DNA of 64,000 bases, from positions 35,413 to 99,412 of the forward strand of contig JAWKZQ010000008.1 in NCBI GenBank assembly GCA_041395865.1, in the 5' to 3' direction. This document shows positions 33,494 through 41,867 of the stretch, in pieces (position 1 is the first letter of the stretch; each line of letters starts with the position of its first letter). The translations under genes and the position numbers were made by a program. Below the pieces are notes generated by a model. The model saw only the letters and a program-made list of their open reading frames with translations, was not told the DNA's origin and ran no database searches. Source of the stretch: IMCC2047 sp041395865 (GTDB lineage: Bacteria > Pseudomonadota > Gammaproteobacteria > Pseudomonadales > IMCC2047).

Positions 33494-35449
33494 TCAGGCG
33501 GCGTTTTGGATCAGTTCGTCCAGCCGGCGCGGGCGTGCAATGCCGTAACCCTGGGCGAAATCCACGCCAATTAACTGCAATTGCTCGCGAATGGCGTCAT
33601 TTTCGACGAATTCAGCAATGGTCTGTTTGCCCATCAGGTGGCCGATATCGTTGATGCTTTTCACCATGGCCAGGTCGATCGGGTCATCGAGAATATCGCG
33701 GACAAAGTCACCGTCGATTTTTACGTAGTCCACCGGCAAGCTTTTCAGATAACCGAAGGAGGACAGGCCGCTGCCAAAATCGTCGAGAGCGAAACGGCAG
33801 CCGAAGGCCTGCAACTGGCTGATGAAATAACGCGCCTCCTGCATATTGCTGATGGCGGCTGTTTCGGTAACCTCGAAACAGAGTTTGTTGCCCAGTGCGG
33901 GGTTGGCCTTGATATTCCGGATGATGCAATTGAGGATTTCCTCCTCGCCCAGGGACAGGCCGGACAAATTGATGCAGAAGCTGTCGTAACGGTTTAACAA
34001 ATTTGTATTTGCGGTAAGCTGCCTGAACGCATTTTCAATGACATAGCGATCAAGTTTTGGGGAAATGCCGTATCTTTCCGCCGCTGGCAGAAAGGCGCCC
34101 GGCGGCGTCAGGGAGCCGTCTTCGCTGCGATAACGGATTAATAACTCCAGGTGGCTTTCGTTCCGGTTACTGTCCAGGCTAACGATTTCCTGTCCGAATA
34201 AGATAAACCGCTGGTTAGCGATACCGGCGTGGATGCGTGATATCCAGTGCATTTCTCCCTGGTGTTTGGCGGCTGACTTGTCGCCCTTTTGATGAACCTG
34301 AATGCGGTTACGCCCCTTTTCCTTGGCGAGATAGCAGCAGGTGTCAGCTTCGCGGAGTATATCGGCGACGCTGGTGTTTGTATGGTCGATACTCACTACG
34401 CCGATGCTGGCGGTAACTTTGAACTGGCGCTCTTCCCAGGCGAAATTGAATTCGTCGATGGCCAAGCGCAGTTTGTCGGCAATCATCCGGGCATCATCCG
34501 GCGAGCAGTACTGCAGCAAAATGGCAAATTCATCGCCGCCCAGGCGAGCGACATAATCATATTGGCGTACCTGTTCGCGCATGATACTGCTCAGTTGAAT
34601 CAACAGCTGGTCGCCGACCATGTGGCCGCAGGTGTCATTAACCAGCTTGAACTGGTCAAGGTCAATAAAAAAGACGGCGTGGGTTTCCTGCGGATTATCC
34701 GTTTGGCTGAGGATGTTTTCCAGACGCCGTTCGAATTCATGGCGGTTGATCAGGCCGGTCAGCATATCGTGACTGGCCTGGAAGCTCAGCTTTTCGGCCA
34801 GCTGGCGCGACTGGGTGATGTCACGGGCGGTTGCAAGGTGGGTGACAATCTGGCCGTGGCTGTCACGTAAGGGGACGGCATGGCTTTCAACGCTTTTGCG
34901 CGTTCCCTTGAGGCCGATGATATCGTACTCAATGATTTCCGAATGCCCGTCAAAAATGCGTTTATTAAAGTCGATGTAGCGTTGCCGGTGCTCCGGTACG
35001 ATCAGTTCGTAAACGGAATGTCCCCGAACCTGATCGATATGATCGGCTTCAATAATAGCGAGGCCGGCAGGGTTCATATCCAGCAGCACGCCATCCCGAG
35101 AAACGGTTTTCACGCAATCGGGCGCGTATTGAATAATTTGGGACAGTTTCTGGCGTTGATCCAGCAACGCCCGTTGTTGCCTTTCGATATGCAGAAAAGC
35201 AAGTGAACAGGCCATGCCCGTTATAAAAATAAACAGGGAGGCGGCCAGCAGAAACAGCGTTTCGAGTGGTGACAGGTGGGTCAGTTCATAGAAGTAACCC
35301 CGTTCCTGGTTAATCAAGGCATCAATCGCCGGATCCAGCAGCCACAGGAGTAAAATGAGTAAAAAGGTAATTTGGCACGGCCTGAAGCGAATGAGCTCAG
35401 GCAGGCTGATATCCTTAAACAACTGCGAAAAAATAGGGGGTCGTTGCAT
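33494..35449 (-). CDS. Membrane PAS-GGDEF-EAL c-di-GMP protein
   Basis: A 651-residue protein with two membrane segments (about 26-42 and 63-85), a PAS sensor domain (about 100-215), GGDEF (RLGGDEF, 304-308) with an upstream I-site (R295xxD298), and an EAL domain. The EAL signature reads ELL at 435-437, and the other catalytic positions are present (INLSG, EVTETA, DDFGSG, VKIDG, AEFVEN). Both a diguanylate cyclase and a phosphodiesterase activity look possible, so the net effect cannot be predicted. The gene is transcribed alone; its upstream side is the nested-palindrome element. Confidence 0.92.
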   Translation of the reverse strand: MQRPPIFSQLFKDISLPELIRFRPCQITFLLILLLWLLDPAIDALINQERGYFYELTHLSPLETLFLLAASLFIFITGMACSLAFLHIERQQRALLDQRQKLSQIIQYAPDCVKTVSRDGVLLDMNPAGLAIIEADHIDQVRGHSVYELIVPEHRQRYIDFNKRIFDGHSEIIEYDIIGLKGTRKSVESHAVPLRDSHGQIVTHLATARDITQSRQLAEKLSFQASHDMLTGLINRHEFERRLENILSQTDNPQETHAVFFIDLDQFKLVNDTCGHMVGDQLLIQLSSIMREQVRQYDYVARLGGDEFAILLQYCSPDDARMIADKLRLAIDEFNFAWEERQFKVTASIGVVSIDHTNTSVADILREADTCCYLAKEKGRNRIQVHQKGDKSAAKHQGEMHWISRIHAGIANQRFILFGQEIVSLDSNRNESHLELLIRYRSEDGSLTPPGAFLPAAERYGISPKLDRYVIENAFRQLTANTNLLNRYDSFCINLSGLSLGEEEILNCIIRNIKANPALGNKLCFEVTETAAISNMQEARYFISQLQAFGCRFALDDFGSGLSSFGYLKSLPVDYVKIDGDFVRDILDDPIDLAMVKSINDIGHLMGKQTIAEFVENDAIREQLQLIGVDFAQGYGIARPRRLDELIQNAA

Positions 35450-35573
35450 GGCCTGTCCGTCCTTTGGTGAGACTCAGTTTAAAACAACGCGCAGCAATTT
35501 CACTCCTATTTTTCTGATGCGCCCAATAGGCGTTTCGGCGCCGGTTCAAACCTTCGCTTAAATTTGACTTCCC

Positions 35574-35889
35574 AGGGCCTGTTAACGCTTATTGAAAGTC
35601 TCTGTTATGGCTAAAAAAGCACCAGGTAAGGCATGAGGAGAGCGGTTTGGTTATTCCAAATGAGCGAGAGTCTGCCCCGCGAGCGGAGCGAGTGCTTTGG
35701 GTACGAATAACGCAGCATGGTGCTTTTTTAGCCTTAACCCCTTCTATTGATAAAAAAAGGGCTGAAGCTATTTTTCCCTTCCACGGTGTTGTTACTCACT
35801 TATGTAGCTGGCTACACTGCGCTGGTAACGCCTTGTGGAAGAAAAAATAGCGTCCAGCCGTGATATTTCAATAAGCGTTAACAGGCCCT
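35574..35889. mobile_element. MITE-like element: 316 bp bounded by perfect 24-bp inverted repeats, with nested palindromes
   Basis: The 24 bases 35574-35597 (AGGGCCTGTTAACGCTTATT then GAAA) recur as an exact reverse complement at 35866-35889. Inside lie a 16-bp perfect pair GGCTAAAAAAGCACCA (35609-35624)/35718-35733 and an almost perfect pair 35767-35784/35835-35851 (GCTATTTTT...CTTCCAC). In the centre of the latter lies TGTAGCTGGCTACA. There is no credible coding frame. This is the shape of a transposase-less MITE or a large cruciform repeat. Its family is unknown to me and no target duplication is visible. Confidence 0.7.
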
Positions 35890-36391
35890 AGTGATAGCAG
35901 CTGGATGCCTGAACCCAGAAACGGCCGGGTTTTGAACGCTCGTAATCGCCGGCCTTGCCATCGTCGAGTTGCTCAAGGACGATGTCGTGCAGCTTTTCTG
36001 CATAAGGAATCAGGCAATCGCAAAGCAGCTGGCGTAATGCTTGGTTAACCTGCGGGTTTCGACACAGGAAGGTGAGTTTTTTGTGCAGTTGGACAAGCAC
36101 CTCCCGGGCTTCATGTTCACGGTATTGCTGTACCAGTGCGGTTGCCAGGTATTGTGCGGCGAGCAGGGTGTTTGAAGCATTTTCTGCCGTTATTGTCCCA
36201 CTGAGCTGATGGTCCAGTATAATCGTGGCTGCTTCGTATGCGGCCCCAAAGCAATATTGGGCCTGGGTGAAGTTTTGGCAGTTGACGGCCTCCATCCCGC
36301 TGGACATGGCCTGCTCCCAAAAACGGTCGGCCTTGTGGAGGTTTTGGCAAAATTCATGGGCGTGCTGCTGGCATAGGTAGCGGGGCTTCAT
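35888..36391 (-). CDS. Uncharacterised Fur-operon protein with helical repeats, second gene
   Basis: A 167-residue mostly helical protein (KPRYLCQQHAHEFCQNLHKADRFWEQAMSSGMEAVNCQNFTQAQYCFGAAYEAA), reminiscent of TPR folds and rich in cysteine. It is cotranscribed with the 66-residue gene upstream behind a Fur box, so it is probably made under iron limitation. It recalls OrfX of the Pseudomonas fagA-fumC-orfX-sodA iron-stress operon, but that is a weak memory. ATG 36391 is chosen because AGGAGA lies upstream; the longer frame begins with a TTG lacking a site. Its TAG stop straddles the edge of the nested-repeat element. Confidence 0.75.
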   Translation of the reverse strand: MKPRYLCQQHAHEFCQNLHKADRFWEQAMSSGMEAVNCQNFTQAQYCFGAAYEAATIILDHQLSGTITAENASNTLLAAQYLATALVQQYREHEAREVLVQLHKKLTFLCRNPQVNQALRQLLCDCLIPYAEKLHDIVLEQLDDGKAGDYERSKPGRFWVQASSCYH

Positions 36392-36441
36392 GCTGAAAGG
36401 GTCTCCTTGGTAAGTTCTGTTGCGAACCGTGATAAAAGTGT

Positions 36442-36642
36442 TCAAGCGGATTTGTGCTCGTCGGCGCAGGCAAGCAGCAAGAGTTGTTTGAACAGTTTTT
36501 GCATTTCCTGTTTGTAAAGCTGTTCCTGATGCTGGACTTCTTTAGGAAAATCCCAGGTTAGCGAGGTGTCGCCGCTGCGCGAGTTGATTAAGCGCAAACG
36601 TGGAGCGCCATCCTCCAGCCAGGCATTGACGGTGTAGCTCAT
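36442..36642 (-). CDS. Small Fur-controlled protein of unknown function, first gene
   Basis: A 66-residue protein (SYTVNAWLEDGAPRLRLINS...TSLTWDFPKEVQHQEQLYKQEMQKLFKQLLLLACADEHKSA, read as separate pieces): a short beta half and a C-terminal helix with Cys58. AGGAG lies eight bases before the ATG 36642. A Fur box with overlapping promoter lies 36-60 bp upstream, so expression should rise when iron is scarce. I recognise no family. It precedes the 167-residue gene by 50 bp. Confidence 0.75.
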   Translation of the reverse strand: MSYTVNAWLEDGAPRLRLINSRSGDTSLTWDFPKEVQHQEQLYKQEMQKLFKQLLLLACADEHKSA

Positions 36643-36677
36643 GTCGTTTCTCCTTTTAGGGATATGCAAGGGATTTG

Positions 36678-36705
36678 ATTATATGAGAATGATTATCATT
36701 TACAA
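36678..36705 (-). promoter_or_regulatory. Fur box overlapping a sigma70 promoter
   Basis: Read leftward, TTGTAA (complement of 36700-36705) and TATAAT (complement of 36678-36683) are 16 bp apart. The spacer holds AATGATTATCATT (36688-36700), a perfect 6-1-6 inverted repeat within GAGAATGATTATCATTT, close to the classical Fur consensus. Fe-Fur bound here would occlude RNA polymerase. Confidence 0.88.
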
Positions 36706-36796
36706 GTAAAGAGTGGAAAATTTCCTTGAATAAGGGTATGCCTGCCCATGTTTGCCAAGACGGCGCGTCGTTGGCGTCCCTTGTGACTGAATACAC

Positions 36797-37876
36797 ATGA
36801 CTTCACCGCAACGAAAAATCATTCACTGCGACTGCGATTGCTTCTATGCGTCCGTGGAAATGCGTGACGATCCTTCGCTGCTGTACCTGCCCTTGGCGAT
36901 TGGTGGGCCTGCGAGTCAGCGCGGTGTGATTGCGACCTGCAATTACGAGGCGCGGGAGCATGGTATTCATTCAGCGATGTCTTCGGCGCATGCGCGTCGA
37001 CAGTGCCCTGGGCTGGTAATTTTGCCGCCCAACTTTGATAAATACCGTGAGGTGTCGCGGCAGATTCGGCAGATTTTCTTCGATTACACCGATTTGGTGG
37101 AGCCGCTATCGCTTGATGAGGCCTACCTGGATGTGACCGACAGTGAAAAATGCCGCGGCAGCGCCACATTGATGGCGCGGGAAATTCGCCAGCGTGTAAA
37201 GCGGGAAATCGGTATTACGCTGTCCACGGGGGTCGCGCCAAACAAATTCCTGGCCAAGGTGGGCAGCGATTGGAATAAGCCGGACGGCGAAACGATCATC
37301 CTGCCTGAACAGGTGGACGACTTTGTGGCGGCCCTGCCGGTAAAAAAAATCTTCGGCGTTGGCAAGGTGACGGCGGAAAAACTGCACCGCTTTGGCGCCG
37401 GTACCTGCGGGGAACTGCGGCAGTTTTCAGTGTTTGAGCTGACCGAGCATTTTGGACGTTTCGGCAGCCGCCTGTATGAACTGTGCCGAGGTGTCGATAA
37501 CAGGCCGGTGAAGCCTTCGCAACGCCGTAAATCGCTGAGTGTCGAGCATACCTATCCTGAGGATTTGCAGGATCTGGATGCCTGCCTTAAACAGTTGCCG
37601 GAATTGCTCATCAAACTGCGTTCGCGGCTGCGGCTGGTGGATAACCAATACCTGATTACCAAGCAGTTTGTGAAGATGAAATTCAATGACTTCCAGACCA
37701 CCACCGTGGAATGTTTGAACCGTAAGGCTGAAGATGCGGTTTTTCGTGAATTGATGGCAACCGCCCACGAACGGGGCAATCTGCCGGTGAGGCTGCTGGG
37801 TGTCGGGGTACGCTTCGTCGACCTGATGGAGGAGGGCAAGCCCGAGCAACTCGAACTGTTCGAGGAAAAGCGCTGA
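36797..37876 (+). CDS. dinB: DNA polymerase IV (DinB)
   Basis: A 359-residue Y-family polymerase. Catalytic acids are at Asp12 (HCDCDCFYASVE), Asp107 and Glu108 (SLDEAYLDVT), followed by thumb (helix-hairpin-helix GVGKVTAEKLHRFGAGTCGEL) and little-finger domains. The steric-gate position is Tyr17 (CFYASVE) rather than the Phe of E. coli, which other Y-family members also use. It performs error-prone translesion synthesis. I see no LexA box in the upstream 80 bp. The gene appears monocistronic; a palindromic CCTGCG/CGCAGG lies beyond its stop. Confidence 0.95.
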   Translation: MTSPQRKIIHCDCDCFYASVEMRDDPSLLYLPLAIGGPASQRGVIATCNYEAREHGIHSAMSSAHARRQCPGLVILPPNFDKYREVSRQIRQIFFDYTDLVEPLSLDEAYLDVTDSEKCRGSATLMAREIRQRVKREIGITLSTGVAPNKFLAKVGSDWNKPDGETIILPEQVDDFVAALPVKKIFGVGKVTAEKLHRFGAGTCGELRQFSVFELTEHFGRFGSRLYELCRGVDNRPVKPSQRRKSLSVEHTYPEDLQDLDACLKQLPELLIKLRSRLRLVDNQYLITKQFVKMKFNDFQTTTVECLNRKAEDAVFRELMATAHERGNLPVRLLGVGVRFVDLMEEGKPEQLELFEEKR

Positions 37877-37930
37877 TCCTGCCTGTCCTATTGGTTGTCT
37901 TGCCCCTGCGACGCAGGATAAAGTAAGCCA

Positions 37931-38815
37931 ATGCAACCCATTCTTGAGGTCCGCCACCTGAGAAAAGAGTTTGCTCAGCTTACGGCGGTTAATGACATCA
38001 GCTTTCAAATCCAGCCTGGCACCTGTTTCGGGTTGCTGGGGCCGAACGGTGCGGGCAAAACCACCACCATTGAGATGATTGAGGGGCTGACCGAACCCAC
38101 CAGCGGTGAAATTCTTTACCAGGGTAAGCCGCGCGATCCGCGTTTTCGCCTGGAGGCGGGAATCCAGTTCCAATCCACCTCGGTGATGGAAAAGCTGAGC
38201 GTTGGCGAAGTCGTGGGTCTTTTTCACAGCCTCTATCATAAACGTACTGACCTGCAGCAGCTGGTTGAGCTCTGTGGTTTGGGCAGCCTGATGAAGCAGC
38301 GGGCCACCCGGTTGTCGGGCGGCCAGAAACAACGGCTGATGTTCGCGCTGGCGTTGATTAACGATCCGCAAATCGTCTTCCTTGACGAACCCACCACCGG
38401 CCTTGATCCGCAATCCCGGCGGAACCTGTGGGACTTGATCGAGCGTATCAAGGGGCAGGGCAAGACGGTGTTGCTGACAACGCATTATATGGATGAGGCA
38501 GAAATACTGTGCGACACGCTGGTCATTGTGGATCGCGGCGCCATTATCGCCGAGGGTTCGCCTCGGTCACTGCTGAAACAGCATTTTGACCATTTTTATG
38601 TATGCCTGGATCGCGAGGATTTTAAAGCCCATTTGAATCACTGGCCTGAGCCACTGGTGACGGTCAATGACCGGGTGGAAATACAGAGTCATTCTGTCGA
38701 AACGACCCTCCGGCAACTGCAGCAGCACAATATTAATTTGCAATCCCTGCGGGTGCGTAACCCCACCCTTGAGGACCTGTTTTTGAAATTGACGGGGCAC
38801 AGTCTTCGTGAATAA
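37931..38815 (+). CDS. ABC transporter ATP-binding protein
   Basis: A 294-residue ABC ATPase: Walker A GPNGAGKT (37-44), signature LSGGQ (128-132), Walker B FLDEPTTGLDP with LDEP at 151-154, and the switch His in LLTTHYMDEAE. The C-terminal 60 residues form the DUF4162-like tail of ABC-2 type exporters (LEDLFLKLTGH). Cargo cannot be told. The final eight bases overlap the permease gene, so the two are coupled and form one exporter. Confidence 0.93.
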   Translation: MQPILEVRHLRKEFAQLTAVNDISFQIQPGTCFGLLGPNGAGKTTTIEMIEGLTEPTSGEILYQGKPRDPRFRLEAGIQFQSTSVMEKLSVGEVVGLFHSLYHKRTDLQQLVELCGLGSLMKQRATRLSGGQKQRLMFALALINDPQIVFLDEPTTGLDPQSRRNLWDLIERIKGQGKTVLLTTHYMDEAEILCDTLVIVDRGAIIAEGSPRSLLKQHFDHFYVCLDREDFKAHLNHWPEPLVTVNDRVEIQSHSVETTLRQLQQHNINLQSLRVRNPTLEDLFLKLTGHSLRE

Positions 38816-39863
38816 ACCCTTTGCGACCCGTGGCGTAATTATTTGGGCGCTGTTTGTAACGCGCACCAAGGAGTTTTACCGTGACCGCGGTGCACTGCTG
38901 TGGTCTCTGTTATTGCCTATTTGTATCGTCACCGCCATTGCGATTGCCTTTTCAGGCAAAGGGCAGGAGCTGTTCCGGGTGGGCGTTTACCTGCCAGCTC
39001 CGGAGGCCGCAGCGATTGAGGCGCAGCAACCTTTGCTGGCGAAGCCTTACGTACAGCGGATTGACTACGATAACCTTGGGCAGGCGCTGGAACGTGTCAG
39101 GCATCACCAGCTGGATTTGCTGCTGGCAGCCGATCAGCCGGGTAAATACTGGATTAACGAAACCTCTGTAAAGGGCAAGGCGGTTGAGGCGCTGCTGTTG
39201 GGTCAACTTGCGGCTGACGATGCCGGGCACTGGTCGCGGCAGCTGGTTTCAGGCCGCCAGGTTCGTTACGTTGACTGGGTAATTCCTGGCGTGCTGGGTA
39301 TGAACGTGATGTTTGGCGCCTTGTTTGGCATTGGTTTCGTGATTGTCCGCTACCGCAAAAATGGTGTTCTCAAGCGTTTACAGGTAACCCCGGTTACCCC
39401 GCTGGAGTTTTTGACTGCCCAGGTGTTGTCGCGCCTGCTGGTGATGATGGTCACCGCCACCCTGGTTTATATCGGCTGTGACCTGTTCCTGAATTTTGTC
39501 ATGCTCGGCAGTTACCTGACCCTGTTACTGGTTGCGGCGCTGGGTATCTTCGCCATGATTACACTGGCCTTGATCATTGCCAGCCGGACGGCCAGTGAAG
39601 AGTTGGCTAACGGCCTGTTGAATTTTGCCGCTTTTCCCATGCTGCTCTTGTCCGAAGTCTGGTTTTCGCTGGATAATGCGCCCGCCTGGTTGAAAGTCGT
39701 TTCGCAATGTTTTCCACTCACCCACATGGTACAGGCTGCCCGGGATATTATGATTGAAGGCGCGGGCCTGGTGGATGTGACCTACCATTTGCTGGTGATG
39801 GCGCTGATGAGCGTTGTCTTTCTCGTTATCGCAGCCTACCTGTTCCGTTGGAATGAAAGGTAA
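38808..39863 (+). CDS. ABC-2 type transporter permease
   Basis: A 351-residue membrane protein: one N-terminal membrane helix (about 24-45), a periplasmic loop (50-155) and a C-terminal cluster of five helices with the ABC-2 region (GVLKRLQVTPVTPLEFLTAQVLSRLL). It pairs with the upstream ATPase as a half-size exporter. The start is GTG 38808, overlapping the ATPase stop. Substrate is unknown; the family moves drugs, lipids or glycans. Confidence 0.9.
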   Translation: MNKPFATRGVIIWALFVTRTKEFYRDRGALLWSLLLPICIVTAIAIAFSGKGQELFRVGVYLPAPEAAAIEAQQPLLAKPYVQRIDYDNLGQALERVRHHQLDLLLAADQPGKYWINETSVKGKAVEALLLGQLAADDAGHWSRQLVSGRQVRYVDWVIPGVLGMNVMFGALFGIGFVIVRYRKNGVLKRLQVTPVTPLEFLTAQVLSRLLVMMVTATLVYIGCDLFLNFVMLGSYLTLLLVAALGIFAMITLALIIASRTASEELANGLLNFAAFPMLLLSEVWFSLDNAPAWLKVVSQCFPLTHMVQAARDIMIEGAGLVDVTYHLLVMALMSVVFLVIAAYLFRWNER

Positions 39864-39907
39864 GCGTTGGGCCGGTAACCTGAATCACCCTGACTTAGAG
39901 AATAGCT

Positions 39908-40546
39908 ATGGAAGCCGAATTTTGGCATAACCGCTGGCAGGAGGGCCGTATCGGCTTTCACCAGCCGGATGTGAATAAATTTTTAAAAAACTGGTGGCCC
40001 AAACTTAAGTTACCTCGGCAAAGCCGGGTTTTTGTACCGCTGTGCGGCAAGACCCTGGATATGTTGTGGCTGGCCTCGCAGGGCCATCAGGTCATCGGGG
40101 TTGAGCTCAGCGAGGTTGCTGCCCAGGCATTTTTTGCCGAGCAAAATGTACAGCCTGACCGGCAGCTTAAGGGCGACTTCACCTGCTACAGCGCCAATGG
40201 TGTAGAGATCTGGTGCGGTGACTTTTTTGATCTCAAGCGGGCTGATTTGCAGGACGTCACAGCGGTTTTTGACCGGGCTGCCCTGATTGCGCTGCCCAAG
40301 GCGATGCGCCAACGCTACGTTGAGCATCTGCGCACCCTGATACCGAACGGCTGCCAGTTGCTGCTGGTGAGTATGGAATACGATGAGTCAGCACTGTCCG
40401 GGCCGCCATTCCATGTGCCCTGGTCTGAAATAACAGATTTGTTTGACCATCAGGGTGAGTTGAAAATCCTCTCTGAGCAACAATCCGACGCGCGCGGCAC
40501 ACCCTGCCTGGAACGCCTGTACCTGTTGACTTACGGTTCCGAATAG
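39908..40546 (+). CDS. tpm: Thiopurine S-methyltransferase family protein (Tpm)
   Basis: A 212-residue SAM-dependent methyltransferase with the TPMT signature: MEAEFWHNRWQEGRIGFHQPDVN, then RVFVPLCGKTLDMLWLASQGHQVIGVELSEVA as motif I. Bacterial Tpm methylates thiols and selenium or tellurium oxyanions, giving metalloid resistance. Substrate is inferred from family only. It follows the ABC exporter by 44 bp and precedes the exporter-like gene by six bases. Confidence 0.92.
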   Translation: MEAEFWHNRWQEGRIGFHQPDVNKFLKNWWPKLKLPRQSRVFVPLCGKTLDMLWLASQGHQVIGVELSEVAAQAFFAEQNVQPDRQLKGDFTCYSANGVEIWCGDFFDLKRADLQDVTAVFDRAALIALPKAMRQRYVEHLRTLIPNGCQLLLVSMEYDESALSGPPFHVPWSEITDLFDHQGELKILSEQQSDARGTPCLERLYLLTYGSE

Positions 40547-40552
40547 CAGGGT

Positions 40553-41818
40553 ATGTATCGGCATTACTGGAGTTTTTACTGGCCCCTGGCTTTGACCACC
40601 TGCCTGATGCTGTTGGGCATGCAGGTGTTCAACGGTATTCTGGCCCGTTACCCCAATGCGGAATACGAATTGGCGGTCATGGCCTATGCCCTGAGTACGG
40701 TGCTGTTCCTGGAAATCGCCACGGTGTTCATGCCGCAGATGGTGACGGTTTATGCCCGTTCGCCACAGGCCCGGCGCAAGGTGCTTATTTTCTGTGCCGC
40801 CATCGGCCTGTTGTTCAGTGTGCCGATTCTGTTGCTTGCCGTCACGGCGGGCGGACAGCGTTTTTTAAGCAGGGTTTTCCAGATTGAGGGCGATATGCTG
40901 ACCTATGTCGCCAGTTACCTGCTGTATCTGACGCCCTTGATCATCATTCGCAGTTTTTACCAGTTCTGTGTGGGACTGCTGACCCAGATAAACCGCACAA
41001 AGTGGGTGTCGGCCAGCGCTTTTTTTGGCGTAGTGATCGGGGTTGTCGCGGCGCTGGTTGGCTTCAATTCCGGTTGGTCGGCACAGCACAGTATGGTCGC
41101 TGCCCAGCTGGGTTCAACGTTTTGCTCGGCAGTGTTTGCGATAACGGTCTGCAAGTTGCTGTACTGCCCGGAACCCGTTGCCGATTTTGAGGAGCCTGGC
41201 TACGCAACGCTCATCAAGTTTTTCTGGCCGGTGAGTCTCTCCGGGATGAGCTTCGGCATCAGTCGCCCCTTGCTGTATGCTTTCATTAGCCGCACACCTG
41301 ACGCTATTGTGACAATTGCGGCCCTGCGGGTGGCCTTCGACTTTTTCATGATGGTGCAGTTGGCGGTAAACCAGTTCCGAAGTTTCTTTCCGGGGCTGGG
41401 GCTGGATAACCTGGATAAGAAGCGGCGTTTTATTGCGCTGGTGACTGCCAGCCTGATGGCGGTCATGGCGCTGTGTATCCTGACACCGCTGGACCGGCTG
41501 ATTTTTCAGCAAATGCTGGGTTTAGAGGGCGTGCTTTTTGATATTGCCACCCAGGCCGCCATGGTCATGCTGGGGACACCCCTGATTCTGGCGGTTCGTA
41601 ATTATTACCACAGCCTTTTGCTGGCCTATAAACGCACCCATTCGATGGCGGTGGGCAGTGCCTCCCGGGTGGGATTGATTATTGCCTGTTCCTGGCTGTT
41701 CCTGGAACTGGGTTGGCTGAACCATTGGACGGCGCCGCTGGTGATGATTATTTCCTTCAGCTCGGAGTTGCTGGTGTCCTGGCTGGCGGTGCGGGGTATT
41801 CGGCAAAAAGCGCTTTAG
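40553..41818 (+). CDS. MATE/ANKH-like multi-spanning exporter
   Basis: A 421-residue protein with 12 predicted membrane helices in two pseudo-symmetric halves beginning YWPLALTTCLML and FFWPVSLSGMSFGISRPLLYAFISR. The second stretch recalls ANKH, the animal pyrophosphate/citrate exporter ([24 protein letters not shown]), and both belong to the MOP flippase superfamily. I judge it an ANKH-like exporter, moderately sure of the superfamily, unsure of cargo. It starts six bases after tpm and ends 49 bp before the N-formylglutamate amidohydrolase gene. Confidence 0.75.
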   Translation: MYRHYWSFYWPLALTTCLMLLGMQVFNGILARYPNAEYELAVMAYALSTVLFLEIATVFMPQMVTVYARSPQARRKVLIFCAAIGLLFSVPILLLAVTAGGQRFLSRVFQIEGDMLTYVASYLLYLTPLIIIRSFYQFCVGLLTQINRTKWVSASAFFGVVIGVVAALVGFNSGWSAQHSMVAAQLGSTFCSAVFAITVCKLLYCPEPVADFEEPGYATLIKFFWPVSLSGMSFGISRPLLYAFISRTPDAIVTIAALRVAFDFFMMVQLAVNQFRSFFPGLGLDNLDKKRRFIALVTASLMAVMALCILTPLDRLIFQQMLGLEGVLFDIATQAAMVMLGTPLILAVRNYYHSLLLAYKRTHSMAVGSASRVGLIIACSWLFLELGWLNHWTAPLVMIISFSSELLVSWLAVRGIRQKAL

Positions 41819-41867
41819 GAGTATGCTAGAGGGGCTTTCTGCGCAGCCGTTTTTGAGGTATTTCACA

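Noticed and set aside
36706..36796. LexA box before dinB
   Set aside because: I could not find CTGT-N8-ACAG or a close variant in the upstream region; CTGAATACACATG is too far from consensus.
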